Positions 52,889 through 64,000 of a DNA stretch of 64,000 nt are shown in pieces. Below the pieces are notes generated by a model. It ran no database searches. It had not been told where the DNA came from and was given only the letters and a program-made list of their open reading frames with translations. Both the position numbers and the translations under genes were made by a program. The stretch lies in NCBI GenBank assembly GCA_016169945.1, contig JADLSH010000112.1, forward strand, positions 248,001 to 312,000. The letters run 5' to 3'. Each line of letters begins with the position of its first letter. Position 1 is the stretch's first letter. This DNA is from Trachythela sp. YZ-2020. Lineage: Eukaryota > Cnidaria > Anthozoa > Malacalcyonacea > Clavulariidae.

Positions 52889-55440
52889 AAGGAAAATAAG
52901 GTTGTTAAATGTTCTTTAGTCGTAGAGCATGAAAAATTCAACTTGTAAAGTTAAGTATCTATGTAAGTATAAATAGCTATTAGCATTGTGATTTGAAAAG
53001 GATTTTCACTGAATTACATCGTGTTATTGAGGATGTTGTTATTAAACGTAACAAATATTACTTGTTATATTAAACAATAACTAGTTACACTGAGTGTTGA
53101 CATTTTATTGTACGTTGCTCTTTTGCTTCTACATAGAGCTCTGCGGTTCCAGAAAGTTCACTTCGGTTTCGATTTTTTTGGCCAGTGGAATAACTTCAGT
53201 TCAGTTTTGCAAAGGAAGAATTTTCAACAATTTCAAATATTAGAAAATTCTACAGAAATTCCTTCAAAATTTCATTTCAATAATAATATACATGAAAAAA
53301 TTTCTCGATTCTGATTGGCTAAGAGCAGTGTAATTTTTAGGAAATACAGTGCCAAAAGTGGCACTGTATTTCCTAAAAATTACACTGCTCTTAGTCAGTG
53401 CAATTTTTAAAATGTTCTTAAATTCGTTCAAAAATAATTTTAAATAAACTAAAAAAACCCGTTACGGAAAATATTTTCAAGCATGTTTTTTGTACAAAGC
53501 ATTTCACAGTAACTAGATACTAGTTTATTCATCTTGTTAGATTTTTTCATGTATATTATTAATAAGTAATAGTATGTTCTATTACCTATACAAAATGCTT
53601 AGGATCCAAATTTTCTCAATATTTAAGGAAATTTCCTAATAAGTAAGAAAAGAATGTTTGGAAAGCAGCAAAACGTGGTAACCGAAACTACCAGTTCTTT
53701 TCTACTATACATGCATGGTGCCAATTTCCGGTGCTGAGAAAAGAACTGGACTGAATTTTTTTGCTAACCGCACAGTTCTGAAAAGTTATATATTTAGTGC
53801 ACATTGTTATGCATTCATTATCTGTACGTACATTTTAAAATTTATTCATTTGAAATAAAATTGTTTTTAACCTAATTAGTGATGTTTGAAATGATTTTGA
53901 TGTTAGCGTTCGTGCATGTCGCCTACATCATAGACCTTGAACACCTGGTTAAGTGGTTCAGAGGTCTATGACCTAGGCTAGCATTCATGAGGACTTGGGA
54001 TTTATTGCAAGAGACTAGAGGTAATTAATGTTGGCTAATGCCATATCGGTTCCAATACCCATAGTGTAGTTCACAGGCATCCCAAGCTCACATTGTTGCT
54101 ATTTAATTTCTTTTTATTAATAATTTTTTATTATTGCTGTTTGTATTTTATGGTATATTATGTGTATGTGTTATGTCTGTTATGTTATGTGCCAGAAATG
54201 GTATGATGGAATTAAATATATATTTATTATTGATGGTTAGGGTACTTCATATTAGCAAATTATAGTAGACTTGATAGTCGAATATATATTGTCAAAAAAT
54301 TGCTAAAATATTGTGTCAAATGTAGAAATACTTAGAATTACTTACTTCTACTATAAGTTGCAATCGACTTTTCGGTGTTGACTTGGTGTGATTTTAAATC
54401 CACTTTGAGGGGATGGTATTCTATGTAATATTAAGGAGAAGGCAGGTAAATATAGCTCCAACGAACTCGCATCGGCTTCACAAATCCTTCTCGCTTCGCA
54501 TAATAATGCATCGAATCGCCGAAAAAACAACAGATCCATAAAGCCCATTACATTTCACATCACATTCATCGTCTTCAGCAAACACAAGAGATTTTTTGTC
54601 GGTGAAAATCCATAATTTGTTCGATTTTCTGACAATCTCAGGCTCCGTGGCAACCCAATAGCGGGCTACCTGTGGTTTGAGGTGAAACTTATGCTTTGGA
54701 ATTTATAAAAATGATGAAAGCCTTGCGCTAAGACGTAATTGTAATGTTCATAACATGATATTGTTTATAACTGCGCCCATATATACATCGCCATATTGTT
54801 GTAATAAAACCTTCATAGTTCACACAGAAATAACGCATGCGCATTTAGAGCTTTCTCGCGAAAAATCGTGCTTGTTCCAGGGGGGAGTAATCGTTATATA
54901 ATACATCCAAATGCCAGTTTGAGAAGGTAAAAATTATCACGATTAATCGATAATTTACTAAATTCTTGTCTAACATTTCATAAAACGATAAAAAGAAGTG
55001 ATAACTTACTGTAGTTAAAAAAGTTCAACTCCGGAAAGTTTACACTATGTATGTCTGACTCGTGGGAATTTTCGCCCCTCATCACAATACTGCAAAAAAC
55101 TTTGCACTAAAAACGTAGTTGCAATTATAATAATGATCTAAAAGTAAGTGGGGGTTGAAGGCCAATTGTGGACAAAAAAACAAAGGTTTTTGGTTAAAAA
55201 CTACAATTTATTTTTAAACATTTTTGTGACATTTTAATATGATTTTATAAACTTTGTCAATGATATGTTCAAACCAGACCTGCTTGTCTGGTCTGGTGAC
55301 TCTGGTTTGTCACTCAGAGTAACACCTTTTCATTATTATTAATTTATTATTCACCCAAGTTCACCTTACTATTAAATTGAATGGAAAATAAAATAGGGTA
55401 CCCCTGTTTGTTGCTATTTGCAGCCCTGGACGCCATCATG
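52889..55440. other. Non-coding stretch
   Basis: No gene. It contains a perfect palindromic hairpin at 53320-53393, a long AT-rich zone, and at about 54652-54677 the reverse complement of the 25-bp word seen at 16628-16653, probably an end of an unidentified element. Confidence 0.5.
53320..53393. repeat. Perfect palindrome, two 35-bp arms with a 4-base loop
   Basis: Arms 53320-53354 and 53359-53393 are exact reverse complements around AAAG; the left arm begins TAAGAGCAGTGTAATTTTT. Nothing else is in the element. It is either a minimal MITE or the product of an inverted duplication. The word CAGTG/GCAATTTTTA continues to the right (53396-53410), hinting at a further partial repeat. Confidence 0.95.
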
Positions 55441-55458
55441 ATGAACTCAAACTTTTAA

Positions 55459-56082
55459 GGGGCACCAATTTATTCCGTATGGAGTTATGCATTTGACGAC
55501 GCCGATGTGCACTCTATTACCGAGCCTAACAATGCCTTGTGCAAACATTGCAAGCAAACTGCCCGGCATCACCACAAACCAATGTCTGTCAAAGCGCACC
55601 TTTGCAAATGCAAGCAGTTTAAAAATATAATGATTGCCCAGATTGGTGGACTGATCGAATGAGCGCTGCCAAGAAGTCAACACAGTCTACATCTTCCAAA
55701 GCTCATGAATCTGCTAGTAGCAAGTCACAACCATCAGCAAGATCATTTGCCATACCGTTGTTCCATGCCTCAGAGCAGAAGAAGTTCAACCATGAAATGG
55801 CCATATATTTTTACTGCACTGGTGGCACAAGCTTCCAGAGGGTCGAAGATCCATTTTTCCTTCGGGCTATCCAAATTGCGCGCCAGGATACAAAATTGCC
55901 AACAATCAAGCAGCTAGCGGATGAATGGTGCTGGGGGCCTGCTTGAAGAATGCTATCAGAACGTCAAGGTTGAAGTCAATAATGTGTTGTCAACTGACAG
56001 TCACTTTGTCTGCATTGCATGTGATGCATGGTCCAACAAACCTGCTATAGCCAATGAACCTGTGATCAATTACATGGCTGTA
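55459..56082 (+). pseudogene. hAT transposase N-terminal half with BED finger, truncated
   Basis: The first frame (55459-55653) carries a BED-type finger (SVWSYAFDDADVHS, LCKHCKQTARHHHKP, KAHLCKCKQF). A stop and a shift lead to the next frame (55659-55946): FAIPLFHASEQKKFNHEMAI, FQRVEDPFFLRAIQIAR, PTIKQLADEW. A third frame then reads LLEECYQNV and ACDAWSNKPAIANEPVINYM, where DAWSN contains the first catalytic Asp of hAT transposases. The frame is cut at 56082 by a small inverted-repeat element, and the C-terminal dimerisation domain is not found downstream. It is dead. Confidence 0.75.
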
Positions 56083-56253
56083 TAATAATTGAAGGGTTTT
56101 GTAGGTGAAAAATTATTCAGTGTAACTTATATACATTTATTAGACCTAACCGAGAACAGCTGTCTGGACCTATAGTTGCATTGGACCTATAATTGATAAC
56201 CAGGGACATATAGTTGTTGTTTTCCATCTACAAAACCCTTCAATTATTATTCA
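56082..56253. mobile_element. MITE of about 170 bp with 23-bp inverted ends, in the hAT fragment
   Basis: The ends ATAATAATTGAAGGGTTTTG (56082) and CAAAACCCTTCAATTATTAT (to 56253) are perfect inverted repeats. The interior has GGACCTATA / TATAGGTCC words. A 2-bp TA target (Tc1/mariner-like) is possible, but flanking AT-richness prevents certainty. Confidence 0.8.
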
Positions 56254-56370
56254 ATCGAGTGATTAAATAATGGCTTGAGATTGTTCTCATTAAAATTCCT
56301 CATTACATAGGAACAAGTAACTGGAGTATAATATCTATCAAAGTTAATATGGATAGCACATGTCTTATGC

Positions 56371-56815
56371 TTTGTGTGATCCTAGGTGACTTTAATATCA
56401 ATCTTTTGAATTTTGAGTCACATATTGCTACTGAAAATTTGATTAATACCATGAGTGTTCCTATTGTTATAGTCCTCAAATTGTTCAACCAACTAGGGTA
56501 GCTCATCACTCAGCTACACTCATAGACAAGGATATATTTTTAATTCTCTTGATTATCATTTGATGAGTGGAAACTTGCTTCATGACATTTCAGATCATTT
56601 ACCCAATTTTCTCATTATTAGTAAATATTCAACTCTTCCAAAAAAACTTTGAAATCCACAAAAGATGCTTTTCAAACTTAAACAAAGATACATTTGTCTC
56701 AGAAGTCAATTCTTTATACTGGAATGATATTTTACCAACTAATGATAATGTAAATGATATTTTTGACATATTTATCAACAAAATAATAGAAACTGTTGAC
56801 AATTAGTTAGCACCA
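56371..56815 (+). pseudogene. LINE endonuclease fragment
   Basis: Readable pieces on the plus strand: ILGDFNINLLNFESH, then PQIVQPTRVAHHSATLID, FNSLDYHLMSGNLLHDISDH and LPNFLIISKYSTLPKKL, across at least two frame changes. GDFN and SDH are the catalytic-site motifs of APE-type endonucleases of LINEs. Both ends are missing. It is a different subfamily from LINE copy 2 (SDHLPNF against SDHKSIV). Confidence 0.7.
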
Positions 56816-57045
56816 TAAATACAAGTAGGTTATTAATAATACATGGGTAACACAAGGAATAAGAACCTCTTTTCAAATTAAGAATAGATTATACAAAATG
56901 TATTTGAGATTAGAAGTCAATATGCTTTTGCAAAGTATAAATCTTATTAATCTACTTTTCAGACTGAGTAAGAAGAATGAGTACTTTACAATGCTACAGG
57001 TAATATGAAAAACATATGGTAGGGGATCAAGGAGTTAATTATGAC

Positions 57046-57553
57046 AAAAACATCGATTCAGCAAACACACCTGTTCTTGGCTAATGCCAAACAAATCGCT
57101 AAACACATTGTTTTACAGATCTCCGTGAGTTTTAACACCTTTGTAATCTGATATTTATTATTATCGTAAACTAATTATATATTCAGTACCTTTGGTCGAT
57201 TATAACTTCTGTTTTAAAAACCGTGTGATACACCGTTTTACAGAGCTTTACAAACAGTACATACTGACCAACTTTCAAATAAACAATAAAAATTGACAAA
57301 GTTATGGCGAAATTTGAAATGTAGCATACGGGTCAAACCGAAATTTCAGACAAAATATTCCCCAGCGTACAATACCCTATATAAGATCTTTTTGTCGGGA
57401 CTGAATCGCGTGGGCAAACCATGTATAGTCAAACTATGGCAAGCACGTGCATGCTGGAAAATTCGCGATAAATAAAAAAAAATTCAAAATAAATATTTCT
57501 AGACTTAGTATCGAAGCGAAACTTTACATCATAAAGACACAGATAAAAATAGG
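57046..57553. mobile_element. TTAA MITE copy B, part 1 (inverted relative to copy A)
   Basis: It is the reverse complement of about 13420-13985 of the intact MITE, with many substitutions. It breaks off near 57553 (AGACACAGATAAAA) where other sequence is inserted. The outer end beyond 57046 is lost. Confidence 0.75.
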
Positions 57554-57686
57554 TCCGCAAAGCGTACATGTATCTGCTCATGCGTATTTGCATAATTGTA
57601 TAATTGTATGATGTCAAAGTATGAGGTCAATGTCACTCAATGAGTGTACCGTTAAAAAACTGTGCACAAAGGGGATGAGGGCCTAT

Positions 57687-58504
57687 AGCCCATGGGAGCA
57701 ATGCACTCTCCTTAGCAAAGGCTTGCCAGCTTTAAAAAATATTTAGTCGTCTTGCACAGGGTTTTATGAAGCGTGGGGGAGCATATGGAAAATAGGGGAT
57801 TTGGAAATGCGAGCTAGCGGGGAAAGATCGAAAAACGTTGTCTGAGACTACAAAAAATGCTCAAGAACGCACGCTCCCCCCACGCTCCACGAAACTCAGT
57901 GTAAGACAACAAAATATTTTTTAACTCGCAATCCTCGCAATGTTTTAAACCAATTGTTGAAACCTTCAGATTTTAGTCTTTTATACTTGCGAATAAAAGT
58001 TGGATATAACACCACTATTTAGTATTTACACACCACATATAAATATTACATACCATCAACTCATTTAGTCCTTGTAGTCACAGTCTGCGATTGGAAGCCC
58101 ATGGGAGCAATGCACTCTCCTTATCAAAGGCTTGCCAGCTTTAAAAAAATATTTAGTCGTCTTGCACAGGGTTTTATGAAGCGTGGGGGAGCATATGGAA
58201 AATAGGGAATTTGGAAATGCGAGCTATCGGGGAAAGATCGAAAAACGTTGTCTGAGACTACAAAAAATGCTCAAGAACGCACGCTCCCCCCACGCTCCAC
58301 GAAACTCAGTTAAGACAACAAAATATTTTTTAACTCGCAATCCTCGCAATGTTTTAAAACAATTGTCGAAACCTTCAGATTTTAGTCTTTTATACTTGAG
58401 AATAAAAGTTGGATATAACACCACTATTTAGTATTTACACACCACATATAAATATTACATACCATCAACTCATTTAGTCCTTGTAGTCACAGTCTGCGAT
58501 TGGA
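57687..58504. repeat. 409-bp tandem duplication, two copies
   Basis: Copy 1 is 57687-58095 and copy 2 is 58096-58504; both begin AGCCCATGGGAGCAATGCAC and end GTCTGCGATTGGAA. There are about ten differences. Each contains a palindromic CGTGGGGGAGC ... GCTCCCCCCACGCTCC pair that can form a hairpin. Confidence 0.93.
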
Positions 58505-58779
58505 AAGAAATGCCAAGCTGTGCTTATATCTTTATACCAATCAAATATCAAAAGTATACGGTGATGTTGACTATCGAAATCACAATTCGATTTGACGATT
58601 TTGACCCAAATAGTGTTGAGAATAAATATTACATTATTTTAATACTTTTATGAGTGAACTTTGTCGAAATAGAAGCTCGAATAATGCAGGATATTCGTAC
58701 AATATTTAAAAAGGCTTACCTTGTTTCCTGATTCAAATGACATTGATATAAAGCAGGTCAAATTGAGAAAATACTTTGT

Positions 58780-59193
58780 GTAAATTGGCGAATCATTTCC
58801 ACAGCGTAAAATGCTTAAATGCACTTCCAGTACTCCATAAAAATACTCCCTCGACTCTTGCCATGTTCAAAACAATACAGAAAATTAAAACTATCGTTGG
58901 TTTGATGGATAATTTTCACCGTCAAATTTATAATTTTAGTCATGTTTACAATTCTCACCCTTCAGTAGTCCGCCATCTTGAAATAATGAACATCAATCCA
59001 GTTATACATCGAGATCAAAGAGTAACAATATCATTACGTCATTTTAAGCTAGCGGTCACTGATTGGTCAAACGAGATGTAAGCTAATCGCTGATTGGCTG
59101 ATATAAGCTCGTCGCTGAATGGCTACAAGCTAACACTAACAGCTAACATTAACATTTACAACACGATAGCATTATATCTGCTACGCAGATACA
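58780..59193 (+). repeat. Dispersed repeat family 2, copy B, inside the TTAA MITE copy
   Basis: It matches 14290-14640 and ends ATATCTGCTACGCAGATAC. In copy B extra CTGATTGGCT-type short repeats are present at 59060-59130. Its right end abuts the resumed MITE sequence (AAAAAGCTAAATTTCGAC). Confidence 0.7.
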
Positions 59194-59490
59194 AAAAGCT
59201 AAATTTCGACAATTAGAAGTCTCTGATAATATGGTCTTATAAAGAAGATATTAAAGATTGTTTGAGTTGAACTGGAGTATACTGGAGGTATGTTTGGGAT
59301 TAAACTTTTAGTATTTTTGATTCTGTAATGTTTAGTTGGCAAAATAGCCCACTGTTAAAAAGCTTATTTTGTAAGGATTCCAATGGTGTTAATTTCATTG
59401 CCAGGGGGTAAATATTTTGCAAAGGAAATCGTACTCAAAGTGCTCTTGCGACAACATAATTAAAATGCGACCGACCAGAAAGAGTTAAAA
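59194..59490. mobile_element. TTAA MITE copy B, part 2
   Basis: Reverse complement of 13127-13415 of the intact copy. It ends GACCGACCAGAAAGAG followed by TTAA at about 59484-59490, so this terminus is preserved. Confidence 0.8.
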
Positions 59491-60369
59491 ATTATCTTTG
59501 AGCATAATGAGGATAATGCTGAGTGTAATATGTGGCGTATTTGGCTGTGTTTGCAACCAGGACATCTTGTCATTGATCCGATGTAAAAAGGACGTGGCTA
59601 TCCGATATTAATGCAGTATGATTTAAGTGCAAGGAGCCGCTCAAAACTGAGTTGCTCAAAACCCCTACAGTCTTGATAGGGTTCAAACTAGAAATCTAAC
59701 TGATATTAAAATTTAAGTTGTTAAATGGTACGGTGTTGTGCATTTGAAGTGCATTGCAAAGGGACATCAATATAAACTTTTCAATGTCGCCGAATAGATG
59801 AAGCTCAAAAGAATGAATCGGAAAGCTATTGAGCAAATGAAAAATCAGGCTCGGGCGAAGAAATTATGGCTTTAAAAACTAGAAAAAGGTAAAATAACTT
59901 GTTTTTTATTTAAGTAAACTATTAACAACAAATGTTGCCAAGTTCAGTGAAGTAGTTTAGTATATTAAAAACTCAAAAGCTGGTCAACTTGACAGGTCAA
60001 TATTGTTTATGTATTAAGCATTGGCTTTCTCATTCTGCCTAATATAATTTATATATACTTGCTATTTTTGCTTCTCTCAAATGTAAATAGAACCTATTCT
60101 ATGGGTGATTTGAGAGTGCATTGTATTTATATACTTCAGTAATATAGCCATACATAGAGAAGTGAACATTGTCAATGATATTTTATGTGTACAAGGACAA
60201 AATTATTGAAAAATATGACATGATATGTTGCATGTGACCAGACTATTTTAGTAGATGACATTACTAGGCAGGTGGAGGCAGAAGAGATTTACCATTCCAA
60301 AACACTAGAGTGTGTAATTTCTGGTACTGTTGAGATCTGGATTCATGCTTGTCCCTTTCTCATTGACCC
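59491..60369. other. Non-coding stretch
   Basis: No supportable gene. A 25-codon frame at about 59799-59876 (MKLKRMNRKAIEQMKN) is too short to call. Confidence 0.45.
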
Positions 60370-61260
60370 ATATAGCCGCAATGTGCTCTTTCTCATTTTA
60401 TTATCTCTAACGCCAACCAATTTTACTTGTCAAGAGGAAAGTGTTGGGCGTTAATGGGTTATCCAGGCTATCTGCCCATATCTCTTGTTAATCCATTAAG
60501 CCCTAAAGCACCCACTTCGTAATTTTACTCAGTCTTAGTATCCCCCAGTTGATTTTACTTGTCAAGGGGAAAGTGTTGGGGATTAATAATACATAAATAC
60601 ATATTATTCAGCTCACTCCCCATTGGGGCTTTTCAGTGACCGATTACATTAAGTATCTCGCTTACCTATATTATGTACATAGCCTACATTATCTATTTTT
60701 ACAACAATTGTGATATTACTTTCCTAATCTGTATATCCTAACCCACCCAGTCAACTTTCCCTGTGGGAGGAAACCAGAGTGCCCGGAGAAAACCCACGAC
60801 TTTTGGCAGAGCATTGACTTACTCTTTTCACATGAGGGTGATGAGCATAGCTAGTCCTCAGTGAGAATCAAACTCAAGACTCAGAGGTGAGATGCGCTTG
60901 CCCTGATGTCTGCGCCACTGAAGCCCCACTAACGGGGAAGGTTTGAACAGATTGCACTAATTCTATGCTGTTTTTCTTTAGATTCATCATCACATTACCA
61001 CACCAGCTGGCAAAAACAGTCTTTATCCGTACTTGTCCCACAAGGTTTAGGTAGTCCCAGATCTTTAAGCCGCAATGCGCCCAACTTTGTTATTATACTC
61101 TGTCTTAAAAGATTCCAGGGGATTAAAAACTTGTGAAGGGATGGAATTTTGAGCAATAACTATGATACTGTACATCCAATATTTCTTGTTAACTTGTTAA
61201 GCTGGAATACGCTTTACTTTGCTATTTTACTCTGTCTCGGGGGCACTAATGGGTTAAGTT
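60370..61260. repeat. Old dispersed repeat monomers
   Basis: Blocks with ATTTTACTTGTCAAG, ATTTTACTCTGTCT and TAATGGGTTAA occur at about 60370-60460, 60490-60590, 61060-61140 and 61200-61260. They are related to those at 32480-32890 in the tandem unit. The block is interrupted by the SINE at 60600-60932. Confidence 0.6.
60600..60932 (-). mobile_element. tRNA-derived SINE
   Basis: Minus-strand head GGGGCTTCAGTGGCGCAGAC (A-box region) and GAGTTTGATTCTCACTGAGG (B-box region) are followed by a body containing GTGGGTTTTCTCCGGGCACT and GGTTTCCTCCCACAGGG. That body word is widespread in animal SINEs and related repeats. The tail runs to about 60600 with ATTATT-type sequence. I cannot name the family. 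Confidence 0.65.
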
Positions 61261-63100
61261 ATAGAGTGAGCCAATTCAACAATCTTAGCAAAAAACACTG
61301 CATTTGACAACAACCTTGAATATTATATTTTCCAAAATACTTTAAATTTTACAGCAAATTGGTATTTGTATGTACATTTCACTCCAATCTTTAAGTACAT
61401 TAGTTTCAGTATGTACAGGATGTTAAACACCATAATTTATAGATGACACTTCTGAGACCCAGTTGTTTGTATTGTCTACTCAAAATGGCTTACTGTGTAA
61501 AGTGGATATAATATAATCTCAATTTTACACAGTAAGCCATTTAGCATATTCCCTGGAAGTGGCTTACTGCCTGCTTTGCATTATTCATGACACTTAATGG
61601 TTTTTTTAACCAACTGGAACAGATTGGGTGCTGTTTATATGGAGGCCAACCAGCTGCCATATCCGGGCTAGTGCACATTGCCAAAAACAAATTTCACCAA
61701 TGTTTACATGACAAATACAGCACCAACCCAGTTTAAGCATGATACTGGGTGAGTCAAGAAAGGATCTCGCTTAGCTAGGGCCAAACCTGGTACTCAGCTT
61801 GCCCCATATAAACAGTCTCTTAGATAAGTTTGGTGCTCATTTTGCCAATAAGGTAAATTTTGTTTACAAATTTCATTCAAATTTGTCTGCAAGAATGTAT
61901 CCACATGTTATTCAGTGTGAAAATTCCTAGGACCTAATTTGTAGACAAAGTTTACTATCTATAAAATACTACACATATTTATGTATATGTAAGAGGAATC
62001 CTACAGTATTGGTAAAAAATAGAGATAGAATAGAATGTTGGAAGTCAATAATTAAAAGTACGAAGGCATAATTGTTCACATCTGACAGATACGTCCATTC
62101 TGGTACTGCCTATAAGACTCCTCTTAAAATATGTGACTACTTCTTTGCCTGTATAGTTGCTGTTAACCGTGCTTTCAAACACGCTAACAAATTATTACTT
62201 CTCGTTCTCCTCATGTTTTCACTACAATTTTTCTGCTCTTGGTTCAAAATTTGGTTGATTATTTTGTCCTTTGTTTGTCCGCCATTTTAAATGAATATGA
62301 CTGAGTACTTTATGTAGCCATCAGAATTTGGATAATTTCACTCAAATAACTGCTGGATGTTAGATATTGCATATTGGTGCTTTGGCATACATTTTTATAA
62401 AGTGTGGACCACTGTGCCACAGAAATTTATGTATATTATAGGGATAAAGAACATAACAAATAGGCAATGGGAAAAATTGAGTGCATTACCAGACATTTGG
62501 GACACGGTGGCGACGCGTGTGCGCAATACCTATAATAATTTTACCTATAATTCTACACAAAAATCGAAATTTTGGCCTATTTTAGACTATTCTCTCACCC
62601 ATCGCAGCTCCATACATTCGTCACATTACCTAAGCTGCATATTAAACTCAAAAACTTGAGCTTACCTATAGTTCTACATACTTCCCGAGATCGATGTATT
62701 TTGGTCGCATATTTCCAGCATTCTTCTATATACACCATAGTAATCTTGTCAAACTTGTGACAAAAATTGTCCAATTTAACCATGAACCTTAGACGCAATG
62801 CGGCTATCGCAGCTCGCACTGTCTTCCCGAATATTCAAGCTTTCCAAAGTGCTCATTAAAGCACACATTACACCCTTGCAAGTTACTTCCATAAGCCTTT
62901 TATAATATTGGCATATTCTTGCTGTTTTGATGTATTAAAAATTTCGGTTAAAAATCGCCTTTGAAGGTTCAGAACGACGATCAAAACGAAGTTCACTTTA
63001 TAAGCTTCGTAAAACCGTCATGTTTTTTGTTGAGGTCAACACTAGTTTCCAGGCAACTTCCTGGCAAAATAGAGCAATTTTTGGTGCAATATTATGTAGA
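61261..63100. other. Non-coding stretch
   Basis: No gene recognised. A short inverted repeat (AATGGCTTACTGTGTAAA at about 61485 and its reverse complement at about 61524) is present. Open frames at 62072-62290 and 62357-62659 lack coding character. Confidence 0.45.
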
Positions 63101-63123
63101 TTTTGAATTCTTCTCGCACTAAA

Positions 63124-64000
63124 ATGTTGGAAATTTTGAACGAATACAAAAAGCGAGAGGTAGATTGGAAGTTAAAAGTGGGCTCTGAAGCACCTCTTTC
63201 TTATGTTAATCAACAGCTTCGTCTACATGATGAAATTCTGTTTACAGTGGATATTCCATGGCCAATACTACAACTATGGCGAGATTTTCTGGAAGGAGTA
63301 TCTACCTACAGGAAAATGAGTGGAAGGAAAAGGCAAGAGTTGGATGATAAAGTATACCGCCTGTCTGTGAGAAGGGGAGAGATCGATTCAACAGAAGTAG
63401 ATAAATCTGAGATCAAAAAGTGCCATGATAAAGCTGAAATATTCAAAAGAAAATGTGGTGATTTAGAAAATGAAATAAAAATTATTTCTGAAGAAATGGT
63501 GAATGAGACAAAAAGGCTTGGAGAGGAAATTGTGGATTTAAAAAAAGTAAACAAAGAGTTAGCAGATTATGTGGAAATACTGGAAAAAGACCTATCCCTA
63601 AACTGCCAGGGTAAATAAATTACTGAAATGGGAAATAAACGGAAGGGAAGAAAACTCAAACTTCTCAAAAACCGAGCTCAATGTGCCTTGTGGTTTTGTC
63701 GAAGCTATGGCTTGGAATTGTCGCATATATAGCTACAAGATACAGAGGGTAGCAATTAAAATTTGGATTTCCAAAATGACACCACTCCCTCAGATTTGAA
63801 AGAGAGTGACAAGGAAAACTTAGAGAAAATTTTATTTTTGCTAGACAAATTCTGTGTTGGTGATGAGGTATACCATGAATTATCGATTCTATCAGAGGAT
63901 TTACCAAAATCATACCTGATTAAACAATTACGATCTGATTTGAACAAAACTTACAACATTGAAAGAACTGCTGGGAAGTGTCCTGGGGCAAAACTAATTT
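63124..64000 (+). pseudogene. Coiled-coil protein of a multi-copy cnidarian-type family, in-frame stops, runs off the window
   Basis: The first ATG in the frame is at 63124: MLEILNEYKKREVDWKLKVG, LWRDFLEGVSTYRKMSGRKR, RRGEIDSTEVDKSEIKKCHD. A long coiled coil follows (about residues 85-160: ENEIKIISEEMVNETKRLGE). A TAA ends the frame at 63618, but the same frame clearly continues ([64 protein letters not shown]) through two more stops to the edge. I recall this family as multi-copy and uncharacterised in cnidarians, possibly element-encoded. Three stops and no indels suggest decay by substitution. Confidence 0.6.

Noticed and set aside
1..64000. CRISPR-like or prophage interpretation of the repeats
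   Set aside because: No spaced identical short repeats, no bacterial gene structure; introns and eukaryotic transposons throughout.

Overview
The window reads as AT-rich nuclear DNA of an invertebrate animal. It has spliceosomal introns, many transposon families, and several multi-copy ORF families that I associate from memory with cnidarians (corals, sea anemones, Hydra). Cnidarian is therefore my best guess, not a proof. I see no rRNA, no intact tRNA, no CRISPR array and no bacterial operon. I found no convincing ordinary single-copy host gene. Nearly everything recognisable is mobile-element sequence, most of it broken.

Left part (1-11 kb). At the edge lies a broken OB-fold/zinc-ribbon (RPA-like) ORF. 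It is followed by one DIRS-type tyrosine-recombinase retrotransposon on the minus strand (about 8.5 kb down to 1.7 kb). Two later insertions split it: a 1.23-kb fold-back DNA element with an 8-bp target duplication inside the reverse-transcriptase region, and a non-LTR retrotransposon (LINE) at 4.87-7.69 kb that has itself lost its endonuclease by internal deletion. A minisatellite of about 40 bp and a second LINE (endonuclease kept, RT lost) follow.

Middle-left (11-24 kb). This part is mostly non-coding. It holds a TTAA-flanked MITE, hAT-type MITEs with clear 8-bp target duplications, a broken Pif1-type helicase gene with two introns and a 22-bp tandem repeat, and a convergent C-terminal remnant of a THAP9/P-like transposase.

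Centre (24-43.7 kb). A palindrome of about 5.8 kb has two 2.6-kb arms, TIRs starting with AG and a 6-bp target duplication. These are the hallmarks of Polinton/Maverick (adintovirus-like) elements. Each arm carries a small helical ORF with a BH1-like (Bcl-2-family) motif, a C2H2-type zinc-finger ORF and a third small ORF. The outer 0.9 kb of one arm plus about 4 kb of flanking DNA is tandemly triplicated (unit about 4.9-5.0 kb). Each unit contains a candidate hammerhead ribozyme, a hairpin, (TA)n tracts and a 540-bp hAT MITE with its own 8-bp target duplication.

Right part (43.7-64 kb). A Harbinger-like MITE with a tRNA-like core is followed by a large ORF of a multi-copy, cnidarian-type family, cut in two by a 4.55-kb P-superfamily transposon. 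That transposon encodes a six-exon THAP transposase with the catalytic acidic residues present and a 1-base deletion in the THAP exon. Further right are a hAT transposase fragment with a BED finger, a LINE endonuclease fragment, a second, disrupted copy of the TTAA MITE, a 409-bp tandem duplication, a tRNA-derived SINE and, at the edge, a coiled-coil ORF with in-frame stops.

Family names come from motif recognition and memory. No database search was possible.
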